Of a DNA stretch of 64,000 nucleotides, positions 28,301 through 34,006 are shown in pieces. This stretch comes from Bacteroidales bacterium. Lineage in GTDB: Bacteria > Bacteroidota > Bacteroidia > Bacteroidales > UBA10428. The DNA lies in contig JAFGBD010000017.1 of NCBI GenBank assembly GCA_016933335.1, positions 1-64,000 on the forward strand, written 5' to 3'. The position numbers and the translations under genes were made by a program. Position 1 is the stretch's first letter. Every line of letters begins with the position of its first letter. Under the pieces are notes generated by a model. It did no database searches and was not told where the DNA came from. It worked only from the letters and a program-made list of their open reading frames with translations.

Positions 28301-30975
28301 CTTTACAGGAATATCTTGACACTGTGGAATTTTCAACGAATGTGACAGGTGTTCCTTCAATGTCGGTATCCCTGAAAGGTATGGGTGCCAATCCGCCCAA
28401 CCTGTCTGTCGAGCCTGAAATGCTGAGTTATGTGACCTATTATGATAAGATCATAACCGATTCGGTATTCCTGCTGAACAGTGGTTCCGGTCCTGCATTA
28501 TGGAACGCAAATCTCATTGACAGGAATATCGGTCTCGATGATGTTCTTGAAAATCTGAATACCAACAGTGCCGGTATCATCTCACAGATACCAAACATGT
28601 ACACCTTTTCCTACGACGGAGATGATTATTCAATAGGTGACGGCGGGAATGATATGTATGATGGAGGTAACTACCTCAGTACATCAATGGGAATGTCAAA
28701 TATCATGTATTCGGATAACATTATTGTCAGCGGAGATATGCATTTTGGTGCAAACACTGCATATTTCACGCGGCACCTGGACGGATTGTTTGTGCTTGCT
28801 GCTGACATGAATGAAGTGGAATCCTTTCACATCGACGGAGACCTGGGTGCTGACGGAGGCGGAAGTTACAACTCTGCCGTACTTGAATATGAATATAATG
28901 GAATTAGATTCAAGGGTTTTGTCAAGAGGGTTTACAATGCAGGAGATCCTTCAGTAAATCACCTGGTGATCATTGAAGAAAACCCAAATGCCACGCAGTC
29001 GATTGGCACTACTACAAATAGTGATATGCATTATCTGGAAGGATTATCCGGAACGCAGAGAATGTATTATCTGCTTTATGCAGGTGCCAGCGGTTATTAT
29101 ATTGATGATCCCGGCACCATGGCCATCATGGAAGCTTTCATTGAAAGCGTATATATGGCACCGGAGTGGATTAAGCTGACTTTTACAAATGATGCCATTG
29201 CTTCATCATCCACAGACACCATCGGTATTACGATTAATACAACAGGAATGATGTCGGGAGATTATAACGGAAGAATTTTCATTCCATGTAACAATCCGGT
29301 AAACCGGATGCTGGAAGTGCCGGTAAGTCTGACTGTCAAGGGCATTGCGGTTGTCAATCCCCTGGAAGACATGCTGGTTAATGAAGGATTTGTATCTGAT
29401 ACCATTGATATTTCAGGCGTGTTTGAGGATGCAGAAGGAGACGCGCTGGAATATACGATAACCAGTAGCGAACCAGAGGTGGTTACCGTTGATACCACGG
29501 AAGGTAAATTACTGGTAATGGAAGCCGGCACAGGAACTTCGACCATTACCATCAGGGCAGCCGATGGATTTGGCAATGTTGAGTATGAAGATTTCCAGTA
29601 CAGGGTCAATGCCAATCCAACGCTGCTGACTCCAATAGCAGATTATACGGTAAATGAAGGATTTGCAGCAGATACGATTGATTTATCAGCTGTATTTGCC
29701 GATGTGGATAATGATCCACTGAAATTCAGTTTCACCAACAGCAATCCGGCAACAGTAGACGTATCTGTAATGGAGAATATGCTGCTGATCGGTGAGGTGG
29801 CATACGGTAATTCAAACATCTCGGTTACGGCATCTGACAGTGTAGGAATTCCTGCTACGGATGAATTTGTGATCACTGTCAATTCTTTGCCTGTAGTAGC
29901 CGGTGCGATTAATGACACCACTGTGAATGAAGGATTCGCCAGTTATACCGTTGATCTGTTAGCCGTATTTAACGATGCAGATAATGAAACCTTGGCATAT
30001 GAATTAACAAACAGCAACCCGGCTGCGGTAACCGTATCTCTAGCAGGTGATGTGCTTACCGTACAGGAGGTGGCATATGGCATATCAACCATTTCTGTTT
30101 CAGCAACCGACAACATCGGCACACCGGCCAGTGATGAGTTTGTGGTCACGGTCAATGCTTTGCCGGTTCTGGCCAAAGCCATAAACGACACCACCGTGAA
30201 TGAAGGATTCGCCAGCTATACCGTTGATCTGTCAGCCGTATTTAACGATGCGGATAATGAAACCCTGGCGTATGAATTAACAAACAGCAATCCAGCTACG
30301 GTAACCGTATCTGTAACAGGAGATGTGCTTACCGTACAGGAAGTTGCATACGGCAGCTCAACCATCTCCGTTTCAGCATCTGACAACATCGGGGCACCGG
30401 CCGGTGATGAATTTGTGGTCACCGTAAATGCAATCCCGGTGGTTGCCAGTGCATTGTCCGACATAAAGATGGATGAGGGCTTCGTAACCCATACTGTAGA
30501 CCTGGGCAGTGTTTTTGCCGATAATGATGACACCCAGCTGGAACTTTCTGCCACCAGTGACAATACTGCTGTCGTAACAGTGTCGGTAGATGCTGCAACC
30601 CTGACAGTTACCGAAGCAGGTGTCGGAACCGCCAATATAACTGTGACTGCAACAGACAGCAAAGGGGCAGATGCATCGGATGTGTTCGAATTCACAGTAG
30701 AAGATGTTACAGCTCTTGAAAGCCTGACAGATGCCGGCGTCAGCCTGTATCCGAATCCGACAAAAGGTAAGATTTACCTGTCGGTTGAAAATGCAGACCA
30801 CATGCTGATTACTGTTGAGTTTACAAACATAACAGGAGATGTCATGATGAACGACCGGTTCCGTTGCTCAGGAATAGCAAGGGAACTTGATCTTACATCG
30901 TTTTCAAAAGGTATGTACTTCATGAAAATCACATCTGACGACTGTTCAGTTGTTAAAAAAATAATCATTGAATAG
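25336..30975 (+). CDS. Giant type IX-secreted repeat protein (ASH-like, cadherin-like, novel module)
   Basis: The 1879-aa protein has a signal peptide (MRKVLLPMIIMGVSFLTAVGQ) and a C-terminal type IX sorting domain (SLYPNPTKGKIYLSV to SVVKKIIIE, about 1800-1879), so it should be exported through the outer membrane. The N-terminal 1060 residues alternate ASH/HYDIN-like Ig sandwiches (DFGDVFAGDSKILALEIEN type) with three copies of a module of about 118 aa (68-187, 407-522, 735-851). A region at 1070-1340 looks like a unique globular domain (SYDGDDYSIGDGGNDMYDGG). Five cadherin-like repeats of about 91 aa follow (1336-1790). The sequence suggests a long adhesin or structural surface fibre; no enzyme motif is seen. 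A perfect terminator follows. Confidence 0.9.
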   Translation: MRKVLLPMIIMGVSFLTAVGQAPRLWLNAGEFYTEMAAGEIDSQLVIIRNTGNRDLNWSFTDVYGNSVDFTKADYADWTLAENQDRITGAVWITRANERGIFNIAREEEFDWMSPVNTEWAPGNTLGVDPGDYTNWGNAVGWNPPNMVGKTYSMFLPEYSQFYDVVFHRWTQGAGGEGQGGGFSYTRTEIPRWISASKMSNTLIPGGSDTVWVYFDAGNLVQRNYVAYAEMTTNDPLTPLAVITFNLNISSGNPEIYIEETSIAFNDVFVNYPETYQLNIINEGSGDLEITGVAFNLPEFSSPTTSLTVPPLDFRSVDVVFTPLLKKEYSDTIYLSSNDTDDPLIKIPLTGTGIAPADIQVDPLSFVETVPQGNIVALKLVISNTDSTDLEWGIDVMADMVKTGNEVTFTKADYSDWNLPSNQDIWSPNVTITRANSQGIFNIANEASYQWGSPSLTLWSFGNTGELEQDDYEIWVDAVMGNPPSMVDNPMSVYLPEDDIYYDILFHSWSGGGSGGGFSYTRQLFTKWLGISEASGTTSITEPDTVTVLIDATGLVNGTYSGSLAIYSNDPDEGEINIPVQITVAGGVQNISVSEPLLDFGDVFAGDSKILALEIENDGTGDLTVSGITTISDKFEVAPSSFTLNGNSKQTVDIEFSPESAESVVDTLYITSDDPETPLVKIPIVANVILPPGIEVPTQDISVDIMSDDIFVYKLPVKNTGDNDLEYEIVRKQQVVFSKEDYADFTLPENQDRITDNVWITRASTQGLFNAATENSFNSTISPDGTEWAYGATEDVDPGDYEVWVNAIGWYPPGMVGNVLSLHLIEEDLYYDVEFTSWTQGGNGGGFSYIRAEQMPDWLDVVNKSGTVAPGETDTVELVFDSEGLNEQAYQITFLMNTNVPGSKSILFNVTMNVQGVPDISISANDLDFGTTYIGFPDTLQVIVTNTGTDSLVLDNLTTQTGYFSPVEDQLLVMPGEDRPLRMVFNPDALQEYLDTVEFSTNVTGVPSMSVSLKGMGANPPNLSVEPEMLSYVTYYDKIITDSVFLLNSGSGPALWNANLIDRNIGLDDVLENLNTNSAGIISQIPNMYTFSYDGDDYSIGDGGNDMYDGGNYLSTSMGMSNIMYSDNIIVSGDMHFGANTAYFTRHLDGLFVLAADMNEVESFHIDGDLGADGGGSYNSAVLEYEYNGIRFKGFVKRVYNAGDPSVNHLVIIEENPNATQSIGTTTNSDMHYLEGLSGTQRMYYLLYAGASGYYIDDPGTMAIMEAFIESVYMAPEWIKLTFTNDAIASSSTDTIGITINTTGMMSGDYNGRIFIPCNNPVNRMLEVPVSLTVKGIAVVNPLEDMLVNEGFVSDTIDISGVFEDAEGDALEYTITSSEPEVVTVDTTEGKLLVMEAGTGTSTITIRAADGFGNVEYEDFQYRVNANPTLLTPIADYTVNEGFAADTIDLSAVFADVDNDPLKFSFTNSNPATVDVSVMENMLLIGEVAYGNSNISVTASDSVGIPATDEFVITVNSLPVVAGAINDTTVNEGFASYTVDLLAVFNDADNETLAYELTNSNPAAVTVSLAGDVLTVQEVAYGISTISVSATDNIGTPASDEFVVTVNALPVLAKAINDTTVNEGFASYTVDLSAVFNDADNETLAYELTNSNPATVTVSVTGDVLTVQEVAYGSSTISVSASDNIGAPAGDEFVVTVNAIPVVASALSDIKMDEGFVTHTVDLGSVFADNDDTQLELSATSDNTAVVTVSVDAATLTVTEAGVGTANITVTATDSKGADASDVFEFTVEDVTALESLTDAGVSLYPNPTKGKIYLSVENADHMLITVEFTNITGDVMMNDRFRCSGIARELDLTSFSKGMYFMKITSDDCSVVKKIIIE
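25537..25896 (+). repeat. Module copy 1 (FTKADY...GGGFSYTR)
   Basis: This is the first of three homologous protein modules (residues 68-187). Shared marks are (F/V)xFTKADYxDW, NQDRIT, the (V/T)xITRANxxGIFN block, a DPGDYxxW segment, NPPxMV and the closing GGGFSYTR. Confidence 0.8.
26554..26901 (+). repeat. Module copy 2 (FTKADY...GGGFSYTR)
   Basis: Second copy, residues 407-522. It keeps FTKADYSDW, VTITRANSQGIFN, GNPPSMV and GGGFSYTR; NQDRIT is changed to NQDIWS. Confidence 0.8.
27538..27888 (+). repeat. Module copy 3 (FSKEDY...GGGFSYIR)
   Basis: Third copy, residues 735-851. It keeps DYADF, NQDRITDNVWITRA, DPGDYEVW, WYPPGMVG and GGGFSYIR. The spacing between copies is about 330 residues. 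Confidence 0.8.
29341..30705 (+). repeat. Five tandem 273-bp cadherin-like repeats
   Basis: Units begin at 29341, 29614, 29887, 30160 and 30433, an exact 273-bp (91-aa) period. Each has the core VNEGF, then VDLxAVF, DxDN, and TVxVT or a variant. Units 3 and 4 are nearly identical, which suggests recent duplication and possible length variation by recombination. Confidence 0.85.
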
Positions 30976-30993
30976 CTATCAGATCTGGAACTT

Positions 30994-31030
30994 AAAGAGG
31001 CTGTCCCAAAATCCGGGACAGCCTCTTTTT
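30994..31030. terminator. Strong rho-independent terminator
   Basis: A perfect 14-bp stem (AAAGAGGCTGTCCC and GGGACAGCCTCTTT) with a 7-nt loop is followed by T residues. It lies 19 bp after the stop of the giant secreted protein. Confidence 0.9.
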
Positions 31031-31177
31031 ATTTGTAAACCTTCGAATCTGTTTTCAATTATTGATCCTCCGGAAGACAATTCGAAGGTATACAATCTGA
31101 CGTGCAATACAACCTTTCTTTGTGTTCGAAGATCCAGGAGAAAAACCGGGACTTCAGTTCCCAAAAACTCAGGATCA

Positions 31178-32008
31178 TTATTTCAGTGATTTCCTGATAT
31201 GCGTTTTTTGATCCAGAAGCCTGCTTTTCAGGATATTCATGTCTTTTTTCAGCCCGGCAACCGTTTTTAATAATTCTTCCTGGGGTATCACGGGTTCCGG
31301 GATCTCTGCACAAATATAATGAACAAACTTCCAGATCTCCTTAACCTCGGTAATGGCCACATCATAAGGTTCGTAAACCGGATTAAGCGAATACAGCCTG
31401 AGTACCTGTTCCTGTTCAATCAGGTTTTCGACAATTTTAAATACAATCCCGTCGTCAATTGTCAGTACAATATATCCGTGCCCCGTGATTATTGATTCCC
31501 AGTTCTGCAGAAATTCCCCGGTTACCCATGCACCATGGGGTATGGGCAGCATCGAATCTCCCGAAAGCTGGAACGTGCGGTATTTCTTATGCCGTGATAA
31601 AAAGGGAAGCTGGAAAACAGGCAGTTCGCTGATGAACTCGGGATCAGCAAAACCGGTTGTATAACCTGCCCTGGCCTTTTCGTTCACCAGTTCAATATTG
31701 TCTTCGTTTCGCTTGCTGACAGTGGTTGCCAGTATCCTGAGATTGCTGCCCCTGATGAATACATCCCCTCCCCTTTCAAGCTGGGAGAGCTGGCTGTCAG
31801 ACAACCGGTAAAGATCAACATTCAGCAGGGTGTCAATGGCGATACCATAGTATTTTGAAAACGCCATCAGTGCCTGTACAGTAGGCTGGCTGACTTCGTT
31901 TTCATAACCGCTGAGGGTTGAACGTTTCATGTTCAGCGCCCTGGCTACATCTTCCTGTGTGCGTTTGCGGCGCCTTCTTAATAATTTAAGGTTGGAGCTG
32001 AAAAACAT
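31178..32008 (-). CDS. XRE-HTH / S24 (LexA-like) self-cleaving repressor
   Basis: The 276-aa protein joins an N-terminal XRE-type helix-turn-helix (7-62, TQEDVARALNMKRSTLSGYE) to a C-terminal S24/LexA-like domain (about 110-220). The catalytic Ser is in SGDSM (S152) and the Lys in GIVFK (K191), a separation of 39, close to LexA. An Ala-Gly pair at 114-115 lies 38 residues before the Ser, where LexA is cut. A C-terminal coiled tail (235-276) is extra. The protein is probably a DNA-damage-responsive repressor. It lies divergent to Pol IV and the short DnaE, its likely targets, but a transposase gene now sits between them. Confidence 0.88.
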   Translation of the reverse strand: MFFSSNLKLLRRRRKRTQEDVARALNMKRSTLSGYENEVSQPTVQALMAFSKYYGIAIDTLLNVDLYRLSDSQLSQLERGGDVFIRGSNLRILATTVSKRNEDNIELVNEKARAGYTTGFADPEFISELPVFQLPFLSRHKKYRTFQLSGDSMLPIPHGAWVTGEFLQNWESIITGHGYIVLTIDDGIVFKIVENLIEQEQVLRLYSLNPVYEPYDVAITEVKEIWKFVHYICAEIPEPVIPQEELLKTVAGLKKDMNILKSRLLDQKTHIRKSLK

Positions 32009-32052
32009 TGCATAAGATTTTTGGTGTTATAAATCATGAGCATAGATCATCT

Positions 32053-32148
32053 GATCATCAGATCATCAGATCATCAGATCATCAGATCATCAAATCATCA
32101 GATCATCAAATCATCAAATCATCAGATCATCAAATCATCAGATCATCA
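32053..32148. repeat. Tandem 8-bp repeat, RATCATCA x12
   Basis: Twelve head-to-tail units of GATCATCA or AATCATCA run without interruption for 96 bp, starting 45 bp upstream of the S24 repressor start. The first unit overlaps a 15-bp palindrome (ATCTGAT-C-ATCAGAT, 32049-32063). The units could be simple-sequence slippage products or a cluster of binding half-sites. The period of 8 rules out a CRISPR array. Confidence 0.9.
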
Positions 32149-32154
32149 GTATAG

Positions 32155-32174
32155 CACCATGCTTTAGCATGGTG
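32155..32174. repeat. REP-like hairpin, downstream copy
   Basis: CACCATGCT-TT-AGCATGGTG forms perfect 9-bp arms with a 2-nt loop, immediately after the transposase stop. It has the same arms as the two hairpins on the other side of the gene. Confidence 0.8.
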
Positions 32175-32176
32175 AA

Positions 32177-32614
32177 TTATATATTATAGATTCCATATTT
32201 TTTTTTCCATTCCTCATATTCATCAGCAAATGTTTTCCTGGCATGGTGATTTTGTTGATTTTCTATGTATCTTTTTACAATACCAATTTGGGAAGCACTG
32301 ACAGAATAAGCACCAAATCCTCTTTGCCAGCTGAAATGATTCTTAAGAATTTTATTCTGATTCATCCAGTAAGATGATTCGCCTTTTAATTTACGCATCA
32401 AATCAGAAAGCAAAACATTTGTAGGCAAATCAATCAATCCATGAATATGTTCAGGTTGTATATTTAGACGTTCAAAAGGCACCTTTATCTCTTCCCTTGT
32501 ATACGTTATTAAATGATTATACAATTGTATTCCATAATCTTTAAACAGGCATCGTTGCCTGTTTTTGGTTGTCCATATCAGATGTATCCAAATCCTGGAA
32601 TGTGTATGTTGCAT
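32177..32614 (-). CDS. REP-associated tyrosine transposase (RAYT, Y1/HUH)
   Basis: The 145-aa protein is a Y1 HUH nuclease of the TnpA-REP type. IWIHLIWTTKNRQ opens the fold, PEHIHGLI carries the His-x-His metal pair, and SQIGIVKRYIENQQNHH carries the catalytic Tyr and following Gln. FADEYEEWKKKYGI is the usual RAYT tail. The ATG at 32614 (MQHTHS) is chosen because a longer frame would run through a REP hairpin. The gene is bracketed by hairpins with identical arms, and there is no TnpB or IS end. RAYTs bind and cut REP hairpins and are domesticated rather than freely mobile. It sits between the S24 repressor and dinB. Confidence 0.92.
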   Translation of the reverse strand: MQHTHSRIWIHLIWTTKNRQRCLFKDYGIQLYNHLITYTREEIKVPFERLNIQPEHIHGLIDLPTNVLLSDLMRKLKGESSYWMNQNKILKNHFSWQRGFGAYSVSASQIGIVKRYIENQQNHHARKTFADEYEEWKKKYGIYNI

Positions 32615-32625
32615 TATTTCATTTA

Positions 32626-32709
32626 TTATCACCATGCTGAAGCATGGTGCTGGTCTGATGTTTTGTACCATTATCACCATGCTGAAGCATGGTGCTGGTC
32701 TGATGTTTT
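32626..32709. repeat. Two direct 45-bp repeats, each with a REP-like hairpin
   Basis: Copies start at 32626 and 32671 and share 39 identical bases. Each holds CACCATGCT-GA-AGCATGGTG (32630-32649 and 32675-32694), a perfect 9-bp-stem hairpin, followed by the conserved tail CTGGTCTGATGTTTT. With the copy at 32155 they flank the transposase, forming a REPtron-like unit. Confidence 0.88.
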
Positions 32710-32773
32710 TTACACAATCAAAAAAAAAATTAATCCCGGATATTTATTTTTTCATAAAAAATGTTTAATTTAT

Positions 32774-32789
32774 AATCATCAAATTTGAT
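32774..32789. promoter_or_regulatory. Candidate operator upstream of dinB
   Basis: ATCAAATTTGAT (32778-32789) is a 12-bp palindrome 65 bp before the dinB ATG. It overlaps AATCATCAAAT (32774-32784), an 11-mer also present in the tandem array next to the S24 repressor gene. This shared word may be a repressor half-site; the evidence is limited. Confidence 0.3.
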
Positions 32790-32853
32790 TATTAAACAAT
32801 CAAATATATTGTATTTTTCAGAAAAAACAAAATATTTTTCAACATCACAAAAA

Positions 32854-34005
32854 ATGCTTGCAGAAACCGGAAAACATATCGTTCATCTCGACCTCGACAC
32901 CTTTTTTGTTTCGGTGGAGCGGCTCATCAACAGCAGTCTCAACGGAAGGCCTGTGATCATAGGGGGGTCATCTGACCGGGGCGTGGTGGCAAGCTGCAGT
33001 TACGAGGCCAGGCATTTTGGCGTGCATTCTGCCATGCCCATAAAAATGGCCCGCCTGCTTTGTCCCGATGCCGCTTTTGTAAGGGGAGACATGGAAATGT
33101 ACAGCAAATATTCCAACATGGTTACCGATATCATTGATGAAAAGGCCCCGCTGTACGAAAAGGCATCAATTGACGAACATTACATCGATATCACGGGCAT
33201 GGACCGGTTTTTCGGCTGCATGGTGTGGACGCACGAATTGCGCCAGTCCATTATCAGGGAAACAGGACTGCCTGTTTCCCTGGGCCTCTCAGTGAACAAA
33301 ACCGTTTCCAAGATAGCCACCGGTGAAGCCAAGCCCAATGGCGAAAAAGAGGTGCCCCCTGCCCTGGTAAAGCCTTTTCTGCACCCCCTGTCGATCAAAA
33401 AAATACCCATGATAGGCGACAAAACCTATCACCTGCTACGATCGATGGGAATAGCAACCATAGGTACGCTGGGCATGATCCCCATTGAAATGATCGAAAA
33501 AGTGCTGGGGAAAAACGGCATTGTCATCTGGAAAAAAGCCAACGGCATTGACTCAACTCCTGTGCAGCCTTACTTTGAGCAAAAATCCATCAGTACCGAG
33601 CATACGTTCGACCAGGACACCACCGACGTGGTGATGCTGAATGAAAGACTGGTAAGCATGGCAGACAGGATTGCTTTTGATCTGAGAAAACAACAGAAAC
33701 TGACCTCCTGTGTGACGGTGAAAATACGTTACTCCAATTTCGACACGCACACGCTGCAAAAGCGTATTCCCTACACCTCGTTCGATCACAAGCTGATTGA
33801 GGTTGCCAGGGAGCTTTTCCGGCGGCTTTACCAGCGGCGGATGCTGATACGGCTTATCGGGTTGCGGTTCAGTCACCTGGTGCAGGGTACCGAGCAGCTG
33901 AACCTGTTTGAGGATACTTCAAAAGCCATGCGGCTGTACCAGACACTTGACAGGCTGCGGAAACGCTACGGCCGGAATGCCGTGGCAAGGGCCGTGGAGG
34001 TGTGA
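32854..34005 (+). CDS. dinB: DNA polymerase IV (Y family)
   Basis: Pol IV copies past damaged bases at low fidelity. The 383-aa form from ATG 32854 (MLAETGKHIVHLDLD) is used because the upstream 23 codons are outside the family. Catalytic motifs are HLDLDTFFVSVE (D13, steric-gate Phe nearby) and ASIDEHYIDITG (Asp-Glu near 109-110). SYEARHFGVHSAMP matches the fingers, and two HhH-type helices follow near 185-235. The end carries a beta-clamp-binding motif (EQLNLFED). The stop codon is 1 bp before the start of dnaE, so the two are surely one transcript; expression is likely under the S24 repressor. Confidence 0.95.
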   Translation: MLAETGKHIVHLDLDTFFVSVERLINSSLNGRPVIIGGSSDRGVVASCSYEARHFGVHSAMPIKMARLLCPDAAFVRGDMEMYSKYSNMVTDIIDEKAPLYEKASIDEHYIDITGMDRFFGCMVWTHELRQSIIRETGLPVSLGLSVNKTVSKIATGEAKPNGEKEVPPALVKPFLHPLSIKKIPMIGDKTYHLLRSMGIATIGTLGMIPIEMIEKVLGKNGIVIWKKANGIDSTPVQPYFEQKSISTEHTFDQDTTDVVMLNERLVSMADRIAFDLRKQQKLTSCVTVKIRYSNFDTHTLQKRIPYTSFDHKLIEVARELFRRLYQRRMLIRLIGLRFSHLVQGTEQLNLFEDTSKAMRLYQTLDRLRKRYGRNAVARAVEV

Positions 34006-34006
34006 G

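Noticed and set aside
32053-32148. CRISPR-like array
   Set aside because: The repeat period is 8 bp with no spacers, and no cas genes are nearby.
32177-32709. IS200/IS605 insertion sequence
   Set aside because: The protein has the RAYT-type tail, there is no TnpB, and the flanking hairpins are REP-like copies, so a domesticated REPtron explains it better.
32513-32788. Plus-strand open frame with a repeated HHAEAWCWSDV peptide
   Set aside because: It is the translation of the two 45-bp REP repeats, not a gene.
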